Assembly: GCF_030954495.1 (NCBI RefSeq)
Contig: NZ_JAVHUW010000029.1
Coordinates: forward strand, 1 to 64,000
Length of the DNA stretch: 64,000 nt
From: Candidatus Desulfosporosinus nitrosoreducens
Lineage (GTDB): Bacteria > Bacillota > Desulfitobacteriia > Desulfitobacteriales > Desulfitobacteriaceae
Reading direction: 5' to 3'
The position numbers and the translations under genes were made by a program. Each line of letters begins with the position of its first letter. Position 1 is the first letter of the stretch. Below the pieces are notes generated by a model. The model was not told the DNA's origin and ran no database searches. It saw only the letters and a program-made list of their open reading frames with translations. Of this stretch, positions 35,028 through 44,611 are shown in pieces.

Positions 35028-35076
35028 TTGGGGACGGTCCTTTAGCACGTTAAGAGTGCTAAAAGGACTGCCCTCA
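35028..35076. terminator. Bidirectional terminator between yabG and the L,D-transpeptidase
   Basis: Stem GGACGGTCCTTTAGCAC / GTGCTAAAAGGACTGCCC with flanking TTTTGGGG and CTCAAAA; it could end both convergent genes. Confidence 0.65.
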
Positions 35077-35085
35077 AAATCCGGT

Positions 35086-35424
35086 TTATGGCTGGATGGT
35101 TACGGGTGTACCGATGACGACGTGTTGGTAAAGTGCCTCGGCGTCGTGGTTATGCATGCGGATACATCCTTTGGATATGGCTTGCCCGATACTGGAGGGG
35201 CTATTCGTTCCATGGATTCCGTAAGTTGGAAGAGAAAGTCCCATCCAGCGGCTGCCAAAAACTCCACCGGGGTGAAGGTGTTTTGCTGCAATATAGTAAT
35301 GACCATGGGGTGTAGGGGTTGCTTTTTTGCCGACAGCAATCGGATAACGCCTGATCAGGCGGTTTCCTTCATAAAGCTCAAGTTGACGGCGGCTGGTATA
35401 AATAACAATAGAAGAATCGGACAT
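35086..35424 (-). CDS. Small L,D-transpeptidase (YkuD domain only)
   Basis: 112 aa consisting only of a YkuD catalytic domain: YGIHGTN then SKGCIRMHN give the active-site His and Cys. These enzymes form 3-3 crosslinks or attach proteins to peptidoglycan. There is no signal peptide, membrane helix or LysM, so how it would reach the wall is unclear; deposition in the spore via the mother cell is one possibility. ATG behind AGGAGG. It lies convergent to yabG and divergent from cphB. Confidence 0.9.
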   Translation of the reverse strand: MSDSSIVIYTSRRQLELYEGNRLIRRYPIAVGKKATPTPHGHYYIAAKHLHPGGVFGSRWMGLSLPTYGIHGTNSPSSIGQAISKGCIRMHNHDAEALYQHVVIGTPVTIQP

Positions 35425-35556
35425 GGATCTAACATCCTCCTTTCTGATTACATTTCATTTAAAGGGTATATCACATGGTATGTATGGGATTCTTGAATGT
35501 TCGTTGCATAATTGAACCCTCTTTAGGCGGAAACTATAAGGAATGGAGGGATTCAT

Positions 35557-36357
35557 TTGACAGAACATGTGGAAGGCAAACTGCTTATTATTGGCGGTGC
35601 AGAGGATAAAAAAGGGGAGTGCAGGGTCCTAAAACGCTTTGTGCAGGAGGCGGGTGGAAAAGAGAGCCGAATCACGGTTTTGACAGCCGCAACAGAGCTC
35701 CCGCTTCAAGTGGGGAATGAATATCATTCTCTGTTTCTTAAATTAGGAGCACAAGAAGTGCAAGTCCTTGATGTGTCCGATCGCTTGCAGGCCAATAGAA
35801 TAGGGATTGGGAAAGAATTTGAAAATTCAACGGGAGTTTTCTTTACCGGCGGAGACCAATTAAGAATTACCGGGCTTTTAGGTGGGACGATCTTGGGAAG
35901 CACTCTCCAACGGCTTTATGAGCGTGGAGTTATTATTGCCGGTACGAGTGCCGGGGCTTCTGTCATGTCGGATACAATGATTGTAGGTGGGGAAGCGGGG
36001 ACGGCCAAAAAAAGTTCCTTGACGATGGCACCCGGATTGGGTTTTTTGCGTGCTGTGGTCATTGATCAGCACTTTGCCCAGCGCGGGCGAATTGGCCGGC
36101 TTTTGTCGGCAATATCTCATAATCCTTATGTTCTCGGTGTGGGGATTGATGAGGATACGGCAATTTTGGTGCAGGCGGATGCTAAGTTTTTGGTGGTAGG
36201 AAGTAATACGGTGACCGTCGTCGATGCATCCTCTTCTACTACGACCAACGTTTCAGAGACCGACCAGGGTCAGTCCTTGGTTTTGAGCCCGGTTTTAATG
36301 CACGTTCTATCCGACGGCTATGGTTTTGATTTGAAACGGAGAGAATCTCTGCTTTAA
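35557..36357 (+). CDS. cphB: Cyanophycinase
   Basis: 266 aa peptidase family S51. It hydrolyses cyanophycin (multi-L-arginyl-poly-L-aspartate) to beta-Asp-Arg dipeptides. Seen are IIGGAEDKK at the start, FTGGDQLRITGLL near 95, and the nucleophile Ser in AGTSAGASVMSD near 130. TTG start with TGGAGGG at 6 nt. Directly upstream of cphA (90 nt), forming a make-and-break pair for this nitrogen reserve. Confidence 0.93.
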   Translation: MTEHVEGKLLIIGGAEDKKGECRVLKRFVQEAGGKESRITVLTAATELPLQVGNEYHSLFLKLGAQEVQVLDVSDRLQANRIGIGKEFENSTGVFFTGGDQLRITGLLGGTILGSTLQRLYERGVIIAGTSAGASVMSDTMIVGGEAGTAKKSSLTMAPGLGFLRAVVIDQHFAQRGRIGRLLSAISHNPYVLGVGIDEDTAILVQADAKFLVVGSNTVTVVDASSSTTTNVSETDQGQSLVLSPVLMHVLSDGYGFDLKRRESLL

Positions 36358-36447
36358 GCCTGCTGCCAAAAAGAAGAATACCAAATGGGAAAAAGGTTAA
36401 AACTATTGTAGTACGATCCATGCTATTGAAGGGAGAACAATAAAATA

Positions 36448-39105
36448 ATGGAGATAAGAGAAATCCAAGCGGTCGAAGGGGCCAATGTTTATTGCCATAG
36501 GCCAATTATTCGAGCGATTGTTGATCTCCAAGAATGGACGGAGCGATTCAGCAATGAGTTAGGGGATTTTCGTTTTCGTCTTGTTAAAACTTTGCCATCT
36601 TTAGTTGAGCATTATTGTTCTAAAGGTAAACCCGGTGGATTCTTAGAGCGCTTGGAAGAAGGAACCTTAATTGGACATGTTATTGAACATGTAACTATTG
36701 AATTATTGACCCGGGCAGGGCAAACTGTTAAATACGGCAAAACTATGGCTATTCTTGAAGAGCCGGGTTGTTATGAGATTATTTTTACTTATGAAGTCAA
36801 AGAAGGGGCAATGGAAGGGTTTCGCCAAGGCTATGCTCTAGTTCAGGCTCTTCTGCAAGGGAGATCGTTTGATGTTTCAGAAGCAGTTGAGCAAATTAAA
36901 CAAGTGCTGGATGAATATAAGCTTGGGGTTTCTACTCAAGTCATAGTAAATGCTTGTCAGGAGCGGGGAATTCCCGTCTATCGTCTCAATGAGGGCAGCT
37001 TGCTGCAGTTAGGATACGGCAAAAATCAACGGCGGATTCAGGCTACAATAACCGATGTAACCTCGAGTATAGGCGTAGACATTGCCTGTGATAAAGAATT
37101 GACGAAAAAACTCTTAAATGAGGGGGGAATTCCCGTTCCCTGGGGAGTTATCGTTAAAACGGAAGAAGAAGCGGTGCAGGCCTTCCTGGAGATGAATACC
37201 ACCGTAGTGATCAAGCCTTTGCGGGGGAATCAAGGAAAAGGGGTTACTTTGCAGCTTTCCAATGTCGGCGAAGTCAGGGCAGCGTTTAAGGTTGCTCAAG
37301 CCTATGGAGAATGGGTTATTATTGAGGAATATATTTCCGGTCAGCATTATCGTCTGGTTGTAGTCGGTGATCGTTTGGTTGCGGCGGCACAGAGGGTTCC
37401 CGCTCATGTCATTGGCGATGGTTTATCGACCATTGCCGAGCTGGTGGACAAGGCAAACAGTGATCCTCAGCGTGGGGAGGATCATGAGAAGGCCTTGTCT
37501 AAAATAAAAATTGATCCTGTGGTTCTGTTGACGCTTTCGCAAAAGCAGCTGACTATGTCCTCCGTTCCCGGACCTGGAGAGATTGTTTATCTGCGGGATA
37601 GCGCCAATCTAAGTACAGGAGGAATAGCTCTCGATGTAACGGATCGAATTCATCCTGACAATGCTGAATTAGCCGTGTATGCCACTAAACTGATTGGCTT
37701 GGATGTTTCCGGCGTTGACTTTGTGATAGAAGACATTGAGTCGTCTTACCGGGAAAAAAATGGACATATTATTGAAATCAACGCTGCGCCGGGAATTCGC
37801 ATGCACCATTTTCCAAGTGTGGGTCAAGCACGGGACGTTGGCAAAGCCATCCTTGAACAAGTAATTCCCACAGGAAATGGCAGAATTCCCATTGTGGCGA
37901 TTACGGGCACGAACGGCAAGACCACTACGACGCGTATGATCAGCAAAATGCTGTGTGACCAACAGCTTCATGTAGGTATGGCCTCCACAGATGGGATTTA
38001 TCTTAAGCAAAAACTATGGATTAAAGGAGATATGACAGGACCTGAGAGCGCAAAAATTGTTTTAAGACATCCTGATGTTCAGGTGGCTGTTTTAGAGACT
38101 GCCCGGGGCGGAATCCTGCGGGCGGGTTTAGGGTATGATTATGCCGATGTAGCAGTGATCACAAATGTTTCTACAGACCATCTTGGCCAGTATGGCATTG
38201 AGACCCTTGACGATGTGGCGCATGTCAAAAGTCTGGTTGCAGAGATGGTCAAGCCGCATAGTTATGTCGTCTTAAACGCGGATGACCCTAAGGTTGTTGC
38301 CATGGCTAAACGAACTCAAGGACGAGTGATTTTTTTCAGCACCGAAAATGACAACATTCATATTCGCAAGCACTTGGGGTTAGGTGGAACGGCGGTTTTT
38401 GTTCTGCGTGGCATGATTTTGCTCTGTCAAGGTTCGGAAAGCTTTCGAATTTGTTCCGTAAAACAGATTCCGGTAACTTGGAATGGCAAGGCCAAACATA
38501 ACATCCAAAATTCCTTGGCGGCGGTTGCGGCAGGATGGGCTTTGGGTTTAACGGCTCCGGCCATAAGAAATTCTCTCCAGGGCTTTTCTTCAGATGCTAA
38601 GAATAACCGAGGACGTTTAAATCTTTATGAGCTTGACGGTGTTCGAGTGTTTGTCGATTATGGACATAACGCCGCGGGGATTCAAGAAGTGGCTAAAACT
38701 CTCCGGCATTTTAAAAGCAATTCTCTGGTAGGGTGCATAACGGTTCCGGGAGACCGTCCGGATGAACTGGTTCGGGAAGTGGGTAAAGTTGCGGCTCTGG
38801 GATTTAACCGCCTTGTTATTCGCGAGGACAGGGATTTACGGGGGCGCGAACCGGGTGAAATAGCTCGTCTTCTTTATGAGGAAGCGGTACGCTGCGGGAT
38901 GGAAAAAAACAAGATCATGATCGTCCTTCCGGAGATTGAGGCCTTTCGCCAAGGTTTGGAGAGCTGCAGGCCCGGAGATACCTTTGTTATGTTTTATGAA
39001 CACATAGAGCCGATCGAAGAAGAAATTCAGCGCAGGCTGGCGGCGCAGCAGGAAATCTCCGGTAAACTCACGGCAAAGGAATGGGCGGTTGGCGGAGAAT
39101 ACTAG
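36448..39105 (+). CDS. cphA: Cyanophycin synthetase
   Basis: 885 aa, the usual size. It polymerises Asp and Arg into cyanophycin with ATP and no template. Order: N-terminal domain (about 1-160), ATP-grasp ligase (about 220-480, FVIED and IEINAAPGIRMH) and a Mur-ligase-like domain starting at the P-loop ITGTNGKTTTTRM near 491, ending about 870. Outside cyanobacteria it occurs in several anaerobic spore formers. I recall work in Clostridium perfringens linking cyanophycin to spore assembly, which fits its position beside yabG. Confidence 0.95.
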   Translation: MEIREIQAVEGANVYCHRPIIRAIVDLQEWTERFSNELGDFRFRLVKTLPSLVEHYCSKGKPGGFLERLEEGTLIGHVIEHVTIELLTRAGQTVKYGKTMAILEEPGCYEIIFTYEVKEGAMEGFRQGYALVQALLQGRSFDVSEAVEQIKQVLDEYKLGVSTQVIVNACQERGIPVYRLNEGSLLQLGYGKNQRRIQATITDVTSSIGVDIACDKELTKKLLNEGGIPVPWGVIVKTEEEAVQAFLEMNTTVVIKPLRGNQGKGVTLQLSNVGEVRAAFKVAQAYGEWVIIEEYISGQHYRLVVVGDRLVAAAQRVPAHVIGDGLSTIAELVDKANSDPQRGEDHEKALSKIKIDPVVLLTLSQKQLTMSSVPGPGEIVYLRDSANLSTGGIALDVTDRIHPDNAELAVYATKLIGLDVSGVDFVIEDIESSYREKNGHIIEINAAPGIRMHHFPSVGQARDVGKAILEQVIPTGNGRIPIVAITGTNGKTTTTRMISKMLCDQQLHVGMASTDGIYLKQKLWIKGDMTGPESAKIVLRHPDVQVAVLETARGGILRAGLGYDYADVAVITNVSTDHLGQYGIETLDDVAHVKSLVAEMVKPHSYVVLNADDPKVVAMAKRTQGRVIFFSTENDNIHIRKHLGLGGTAVFVLRGMILLCQGSESFRICSVKQIPVTWNGKAKHNIQNSLAAVAAGWALGLTAPAIRNSLQGFSSDAKNNRGRLNLYELDGVRVFVDYGHNAAGIQEVAKTLRHFKSNSLVGCITVPGDRPDELVREVGKVAALGFNRLVIREDRDLRGREPGEIARLLYEEAVRCGMEKNKIMIVLPEIEAFRQGLESCRPGDTFVMFYEHIEPIEEEIQRRLAAQQEISGKLTAKEWAVGGEY

Positions 39106-39256
39106 AGTTCAAAGAAAAGCATCTTCAGAAAATGGGGCGAGGGACTACCTTCGTTCCTTTTGTTTTAGGATTTGCCGGGAGAAGTGCTGGAATCCCTCTT
39201 AAAAATATGTATAATAAAAGGAAATGTATTCATAACGTTCGGAGATGGTTCTGCCA

Positions 39257-40117
39257 ATGAAACAAACATTTCTTACAACGTTCGCCTATGCCAAGATTAA
39301 TTTTGCTTTAGCGATTTTGGGAATTAGGGAGGACGGATATCATGAGCTCCAAAGTGTGATGCAATCAATCGCTTTGCATGATGTTGTTGGGGTGAGGCGC
39401 ACTGAGGAAGCAGTGATTTGCAACTGTGGAGCTTTAAGTGGCCAAAGGAACCTGGCTTTTATTGCCGCTGAATTATTTTTTAAAGAGCTGGGTCTATCCG
39501 GAGGAGCAGAGATTGAGATTGAGAAACATATTCCGCTTCAGGCAGGTCTGGCAGGAGGCAGCAGCGATGCCGCAGCGACCCTCCGTTTATTAAATCAACT
39601 TTACGATACCCCCTTGAGCGGGGAAGAGCTGACAACGCTTGCCGGAAAATGCGGCGCAGATGTGGCTTTCTGTCTTAAGGGCGGAACTATGTGGGCTACC
39701 GGTCGGGGAGAATATTTGGATTTATTGCCCAATAATTTGGAAATGGACCTGGTTTTGGTCAAACCGGCGGCAGGCGTCAATACGCGTGAAGCTTATCGAC
39801 AGTTTGATAAGTATGGGGAAAAGGGATATATTTCCAAAGAGGCTTGGGAAACAGCTTTAAGGGAGGCGTCGCCGCAGCACATCGCCGGCTTGCTTTATAA
39901 TGACTTGGAGATTGCTTCTATGACGATGGTGCCGGAGATTTCCAATCTTAAGCAATACCTTTTGGACGAAGCCTGTTATGGAGCTTTAATGTCAGGCAGC
40001 GGTTCGTGCGTTTTTGGCATTGCTCAGAGCAGAGATCATGCCTGCAAGGTCTCAGAACAACTGAAAAAGAAAGGCTGCGCCAATGTTTGGGTTACTAAAA
40101 CAGTTGGGCATATGTGA
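39257..40117 (+). CDS. ispE: 4-diphosphocytidyl-2-C-methyl-D-erythritol kinase
   Basis: 286 aa GHMP kinase of the MEP isoprenoid pathway. AYAKINFALAILG near the start and the ATP loop PLQAGLAGGSSDAAA near 97 are diagnostic. MSGSGSCVFG is near 257. The start is ATG 39257 or the in-frame ATG 39245 next to GGAG; neither has ideal spacing. Next to purR as in Bacillus, with a GntR gene between. veg and sspF, usual upstream neighbours, are not here. Confidence 0.95.
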   Translation: MKQTFLTTFAYAKINFALAILGIREDGYHELQSVMQSIALHDVVGVRRTEEAVICNCGALSGQRNLAFIAAELFFKELGLSGGAEIEIEKHIPLQAGLAGGSSDAAATLRLLNQLYDTPLSGEELTTLAGKCGADVAFCLKGGTMWATGRGEYLDLLPNNLEMDLVLVKPAAGVNTREAYRQFDKYGEKGYISKEAWETALREASPQHIAGLLYNDLEIASMTMVPEISNLKQYLLDEACYGALMSGSGSCVFGIAQSRDHACKVSEQLKKKGCANVWVTKTVGHM

Positions 40118-40140
40118 GTTTAATGAAAGGAGATACATCA

Positions 40141-40833
40141 ATGGAAAAACGATTAATGCCGGTTATACTTGATGGCTATAAACCGCTAAGGGAGATTGTC
40201 TTTGAGTCTATGCGCGAGGCTATCCTCAGCGGGGTGCTTGAGCCCGGGGAACGTTTAATGGAAATTCAATTGGCGGAAGAAATGGGGGTTAGCCGGACTC
40301 CGGTACGTGAAGCTATTCGGAAGCTGGAGCTGGAAAACTTCGTAGTCATGATTCCGCGCAAGGGTGCTTACGTTGCCGGTGTTTCCCTGAAGGATGTGGC
40401 GGACGTTTTTGAGATTCGCTCGGCTTTAGAAGGTTTGGCCGCGGGTCTCGCCGCGGAACGTGTCACGGATGAAGAGCTGGAACAAATGGAGCAGGCTCTA
40501 TTTTACCGGGCCAATGAGGGTGAAATGGACTTAGAGCAAATTGTCAAGTCCGATACGGATTTCCATGCTCTCGTTTATAAAGCGAGCCGCAACGATCGTT
40601 TGATTCAGATCCTGGCGAATTTGCGCGAACAGATCCAGCGCTTTCGCTCCACGTCCCTGGCTGTTCCCGGACGGAACAAGGATGCTATTGAAGAACACCG
40701 CATGATCGTTGAGGCTTTAAGAAATCACAACAGTGAGGAGGCACAATCATTAGCGATGGCCCATATTGTGACCGCTGAGAATGTTATGTTTGAGACGCTA
40801 AGAATGAAGAATGATCCCAACAAGGCGGATTAA
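40141..40833 (+). CDS. GntR-family regulator (FadR/FCD subfamily)
   Basis: 230 aa. The N-terminal winged helix (MREAILSGVLEPGERLMEIQ, then GVSRTPVREAIRKLE) is followed by an all-helical FCD effector domain (about 90-220) with metal/carboxylate-binding residues. Ligand unknown. ATG 40141 is chosen for AAAGGAG at 7 nt. It follows ispE by 23 nt and overlaps purR by 1 nt. The ispE-gntR-purR order is one I associate with clostridia. Confidence 0.88.
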   Translation: MEKRLMPVILDGYKPLREIVFESMREAILSGVLEPGERLMEIQLAEEMGVSRTPVREAIRKLELENFVVMIPRKGAYVAGVSLKDVADVFEIRSALEGLAAGLAAERVTDEELEQMEQALFYRANEGEMDLEQIVKSDTDFHALVYKASRNDRLIQILANLREQIQRFRSTSLAVPGRNKDAIEEHRMIVEALRNHNSEEAQSLAMAHIVTAENVMFETLRMKNDPNKAD

Positions 40834-41669
40834 TGATTGTGGAAAAGATGAAACGAGCAGAGCGAATGGTAGCCATCACTCAAATGTTGATGTCAAATCC
40901 CAATGTCCTGACTCCACTGACCTTATTTGCCGAACGGTTCGGTACGGCAAAATCGACAATTAGTGAAGATTTGATGGCGGTCAAGGGGAGTTTGCTGCTT
41001 TCCGGCCAGGGGCGACTGGAGACTATTTCCGGAGCAGCAGGCGGAGTACGTTATATCCCTGAAATCTCCCAAGAAGAAGCAACCCGGTTTCTGAGTAAGT
41101 TAGCGGAACGTCTTAGTGAGAAGGGGCGTATTTTAGCGGGTGGTTTCTTGTATATGACGGATTTATTGTATGACCCCTCCATACTTCGGCCCCTCGGCCT
41201 CATTTTTGCGAGTGCTTTCAGGAAAGAAGAGCCTGAGGTGGTTGTCACGATAGAAACCAAGGGAATTCCCCTGGCTCTGGTGACTGCCGAAGCTCTTGGC
41301 TTGCCCATGGTAGTTATACGTACGGGCAATAAGGTTACCGAGGGTTCTTCCGTGAGCATCAATTACGTTTCAGGTTCTTCGCGGCGTATCCAAACCATGT
41401 CACTTTCGCGCAGAGCTTTGGATTCAAAACGCAGGGTTCTGGTTATCGATGATTTTATGAAAGCAGGAGGAACTGCTTTAGGGATCAAGAATTTAATGGC
41501 GGAATTTGAGGCGGATGTTGTAGGCACAGGGGTATTGGTTGAAGCTCAGCTAACCTTGGAGCCTAAACTTGTGGAAGGATATTTGTCCCTTTTGCAGCTG
41601 CGTGAACTCGATTTGAGCGGCGGGAGGTCGTCCGTTGTTCCCGATGCTTTGTTTTTAAAAAGGTTATAA
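40833..41669 (+). CDS. purR: Purine operon repressor PurR
   Basis: 278 aa. N-terminal winged helix (about 1-75) joined to a phosphoribosyltransferase-like domain with the PRPP loop RVLVIDDFMKAGGTA near 203. It represses purine genes and responds to PRPP and (p)ppGpp in Firmicutes. The start ATG overlaps the gntR stop (TAATG). Followed by spoVG, as in Bacillus apart from yabJ. Confidence 0.95.
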   Translation: MIVEKMKRAERMVAITQMLMSNPNVLTPLTLFAERFGTAKSTISEDLMAVKGSLLLSGQGRLETISGAAGGVRYIPEISQEEATRFLSKLAERLSEKGRILAGGFLYMTDLLYDPSILRPLGLIFASAFRKEEPEVVVTIETKGIPLALVTAEALGLPMVVIRTGNKVTEGSSVSINYVSGSSRRIQTMSLSRRALDSKRRVLVIDDFMKAGGTALGIKNLMAEFEADVVGTGVLVEAQLTLEPKLVEGYLSLLQLRELDLSGGRSSVVPDALFLKRL

Positions 41670-41709
41670 AAGAATTATCCAACCAAGTCAAAATTTTCCC
41701 GAATCCCAG

Positions 41710-41738
41710 GCAGGATTTTTTTACCATGCAGAGAATAT
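41710..41738 (+). promoter_or_regulatory. Sigma-H promoter of spoVG
   Basis: GCAGGATTT (41710-41718), 11-bp spacer, AGAGAATAT (41730-41738). This is a full match to the sigma-H pattern RNAGGAWWW-N11-RNNGAATWW and equals the known B. subtilis spoVG promoter type. Confidence 0.85.
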
Positions 41739-41783
41739 CATTATGGACAGACCTGGAAAGCAAAGGAAGGGTGGTGATTCATA

Positions 41784-42038
41784 ATGAATATTACTGATGT
41801 GCGGGTTCGGAAGATTAACACGGAAGGAAAGATGAAGGCAGTGGTTTCTGTGACCTTTGATAATGCCTTTGTTGTGCATGATGTCAAAGTTGTTGAAGGC
41901 ATGAATGGTATTTTTGTTGCTATGCCTAGCCGGAAGACACCTGAGGGAGAATTTCGTGATATCGCTCACCCTATTTCTGCTGCGGCACGGGAAGTCATCC
42001 AAACAGCTGTTTTAAAGGCGTATCAAGAAGCCATGTAA
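41784..42038 (+). CDS. spoVG: SpoVG RNA-binding regulator
   Basis: 84 aa. Start [40 protein letters not shown] sequence (residues 1-36) and [21 protein letters not shown] near 48 are diagnostic of SpoVG. It is a pleiotropic nucleic-acid-binding regulator of septation and sporulation. ATG behind GGAAGGGTGGTGA. Preceded by a sigma-H promoter and followed by a strong terminator, so it is a single-gene unit. Confidence 0.97.
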   Translation: MNITDVRVRKINTEGKMKAVVSVTFDNAFVVHDVKVVEGMNGIFVAMPSRKTPEGEFRDIAHPISAAAREVIQTAVLKAYQEAM

Positions 42039-42050
42039 TTTGCTAATCTT

Positions 42051-42081
42051 AAAGGAGACCTTGCAAGGGTCTCCTTTTTTT
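42051..42081 (+). terminator. spoVG terminator
   Basis: Stem AAGGAGACC / GGGTCTCCTT followed by a T-run. Confidence 0.92.
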
Positions 42082-42086
42082 ACCCT

Positions 42087-42156
42087 TGAAAAGGATAACT
42101 TTGTTAATACTTTCTGACAGCCTTCAGGGACACTTGGCCAAGCAAGTTTTCTTTTA
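42087..42156 (+). repeat. Dispersed intergenic repeat, internally deleted copy
   Basis: Head AAGGATAACTTTGTTAATAC then TTTCTG; tail GGCCAAGCAAGTTTTCTTTTA. The middle segment present in full copies is missing. It lies directly behind the spoVG terminator. Confidence 0.65.
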
Positions 42157-42264
42157 GATATTATCCTTGTACTAAAAAAGGATTTTGGGCATATTTGACG
42201 AATAAAGAACTTTTGGGATGTAAAAATAAGTACAGGTTAAACTAAACTGGAGGCGAAGAAAACT

Positions 42265-43638
42265 ATGCCTAATTTGGTAGCGGTGATCATGGCTGCCGGA
42301 AAAGGGACAAGAATGCAATCGAAGTTGCCGAAGGTCATGCATTCACTAGCCGGGAAACCGCTCATTGAACATGTCTTGGACGTGGCCAACCAAGTTGGGA
42401 TTGAACGACCGTTAGTGATTGTCGGGCATGGCCGTGAGGTTGTCGCGGCCAGAATTCACGAACGCGCTGAGATAGTGGTTCAAGCAGAGCAGCTGGGTAC
42501 AGGACATGCTGTTATGCAAGTTCTGCCTTATCTTGAAAATGCGGGAACGGTACTTGTCCTAAGCGGAGATCAGCCGTTACTTAAAACTGAATCGCTGCAA
42601 GCCCTCATAAAAATGCACGAAGACCGGGAAGCCTGTGCTACCGTATTGACGGCCTATATGAATCAACCGTTTGGGTATGGCCGCATTCTTAAAGACGGGG
42701 AACGTCTGGTCAGGATCGTTGAAGAAAAAGATGCTACACCGGAAGAGCGGGAAGTGAAGGAAATTAACACCGGGACGTACTGCTTTAAGGGGCCGGCGCT
42801 TAAGGATGCTCTAAGGAAAATTACTCCCCAAAATGCTCAAGGAGAGTATTATCTGACTGAAATCTTTGATATTTTTCTTAAGCAGGGGGAACGGATGCTG
42901 ACGTATTGCACGGGAGATTCTCATGAAGCCCTGGGAATAAATAGCCGAAGTCAGCTGGCAGAGGCTGAAGGGATTTTTCGCGGGCGTATTCTTGAGCGTT
43001 GGATGGCGGACGGAGTTACAATTGTTGACCCTGCTTCAACGTTCATTGACGCTGGAGTAGAACTGGCGCAAGATGTCACGATCTTGCCTTTCACCCGACT
43101 TCTGGGAAAAACTCGCATAAAAGAAGATGCCGTTATCGGGCCTCAAACGAGTTTGGAAAATTGCAACGTAGGGTGTTCATCTGAAGTAACTTATACCGTA
43201 GGGAAAGATGCGGATATTGGAGACCGTTGTCATATTGGACCTTTTGCTTATTTGAGACCGGGAACCCGTCTGGAGGAGAACGTAAAAGTCGGTGACTTTG
43301 TAGAGATTAAGAACAGCAGGATTGAAACAGGGGCCAAGGTTCCCCACCTAAGTTATATCGGGGATGCCCATGTCGGAAAGTCTGCAAATATCGGTGCAGG
43401 GACTATCACCTGTAATTATGACGGTATCAATAAACATCCGACGAAAATTGGGGACTATAGTTTCATAGGCAGCAATACAAATTTAGTGGCTCCCGTAGAA
43501 ATAGGAGACCATGCTGTGACAGGCGCAGGCTCGACAATTACCAAAAACGTACCTGCAAATGCTTTGGCGGTCGAACGGAGTCAACAAATTGTAAAAGAAC
43601 ATTGGCACCGCGAAACGAGAAATAGGGGGCAAAAATAG
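42265..43638 (+). CDS. glmU: Bifunctional GlmU (UDP-GlcNAc synthesis)
   Basis: 457 aa. An N-terminal uridyltransferase ([19 protein letters not shown] at 8-26) and a C-terminal left-handed beta-helix acetyltransferase (hexapeptide repeats from about 255). Converts GlcN-1-P to UDP-GlcNAc for peptidoglycan and teichoic-type polymers. ATG behind TGGAGGCG. Followed 2 nt later by prs, as in Bacillus. Confidence 0.97.
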   Translation: MPNLVAVIMAAGKGTRMQSKLPKVMHSLAGKPLIEHVLDVANQVGIERPLVIVGHGREVVAARIHERAEIVVQAEQLGTGHAVMQVLPYLENAGTVLVLSGDQPLLKTESLQALIKMHEDREACATVLTAYMNQPFGYGRILKDGERLVRIVEEKDATPEEREVKEINTGTYCFKGPALKDALRKITPQNAQGEYYLTEIFDIFLKQGERMLTYCTGDSHEALGINSRSQLAEAEGIFRGRILERWMADGVTIVDPASTFIDAGVELAQDVTILPFTRLLGKTRIKEDAVIGPQTSLENCNVGCSSEVTYTVGKDADIGDRCHIGPFAYLRPGTRLEENVKVGDFVEIKNSRIETGAKVPHLSYIGDAHVGKSANIGAGTITCNYDGINKHPTKIGDYSFIGSNTNLVAPVEIGDHAVTGAGSTITKNVPANALAVERSQQIVKEHWHRETRNRGQK

Positions 43639-43640
43639 GC

Positions 43641-44582
43641 ATGGCAGCGAAAGAATTTAAGATTTTCTGTGGAAATGCCAATCGTCCATTGGCTCAGGAA
43701 ATTGTGGATTATCTGGGAGTCCCGCTTGGAGAGGCTAAAATTAAACGTTTCCAAGACGGAGAAATCTCAATTGCCATTGATGAAAGTGTTCGGGGCTCGG
43801 ATATTTACGTAGTTCAACCGACTTGTTATCCTACAAATGACAACATTATGGAGTTGCTCATTTTGATTGATGCCATGCGTCGAGCCTCGGCACGTCGGAT
43901 TACCGCCGTAATGCCCTACTATGGCTATGCCCGGCAAGAACGCAAGTCAAAGGCCCGTGACCCAATTACTGCAAAATTAATGGCTAATCTTATAGCAACC
44001 GCGGGAGCGGATCGCGTCGTGACAATGGATTTGCATGCCCCAGCAATCCAGGGCTTTTTCGATATACCCCTCGATCATTTGCCGGGTGTTCCGATCCTGG
44101 CCGAGTATTTCCGCGAAAAGGGTCTGGGAAATCTCTGCGTAGTTTCCCCGGATTTAGGGGGGGTTACGCGAGCCCGCAATCTTGCGGAGCGAATCGGTGC
44201 TTCCATTGCTATTATTGATAAACGCCGGCCGGAACCCAATGTCTCGGAAATAATGAATGTTATAGGGGACTTAAAAGGCAAAACGGTGATTATGATTGAC
44301 GACATCATTGATACTGCCGGGACGATTACTCAAGGTGCTTATGCTCTGATGGAGCGGGGAGCTAAAGAAGTGTACGCCTGTTGCACCCATGCTGTTTTAT
44401 CGGGGCCGGCCATTGAGCGTCTGGAAAACTCAGTCATCCAAGAACTTGTGGTCACGAACACAATTCCTTTAGGCAAGGAAAAAACACTCCCTCGCATTAG
44501 GGTATTGTCTGTGGCCCCTCTTCTCGGTGAAGCAATCGTCCGTATTCACGAAGATCTTTCCGTTAGTAAACTTTTCAGTTAA
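43641..44582 (+). CDS. prs: Ribose-phosphate pyrophosphokinase
   Basis: 313 aa class I PRPP synthetase. FPDGEI-like motif here as FQDGEISI near 35, the flexible loop [17 protein letters not shown] near 94-110, and PRPP loop [13 protein letters not shown] near 215-227. The usual Pro of the KRFPDGE motif is Gln, a small variation. ATG behind AGGGGGC. The ctc/rplY gene normally next is absent; a minus-strand PRC-barrel gene is there instead. Confidence 0.97.
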   Translation: MAAKEFKIFCGNANRPLAQEIVDYLGVPLGEAKIKRFQDGEISIAIDESVRGSDIYVVQPTCYPTNDNIMELLILIDAMRRASARRITAVMPYYGYARQERKSKARDPITAKLMANLIATAGADRVVTMDLHAPAIQGFFDIPLDHLPGVPILAEYFREKGLGNLCVVSPDLGGVTRARNLAERIGASIAIIDKRRPEPNVSEIMNVIGDLKGKTVIMIDDIIDTAGTITQGAYALMERGAKEVYACCTHAVLSGPAIERLENSVIQELVVTNTIPLGKEKTLPRIRVLSVAPLLGEAIVRIHEDLSVSKLFS

Positions 44583-44586
44583 TGAG

Positions 44587-44611
44587 ACCCCTGGGGTATT
44601 ACCCCAGGGGT
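44587..44611. terminator. Bidirectional hairpin after prs and the PRC-barrel gene
   Basis: Perfect 11-bp stem ACCCCTGGGGT / ACCCCAGGGGT with a 3-nt loop. The minus-strand stop codon (44599-44601) lies in the loop region. Confidence 0.75.

Noticed and set aside
35023..35496. 157-aa plus-strand ORF
   Set aside because: It is the opposite strand of the clearly real L,D-transpeptidase gene.
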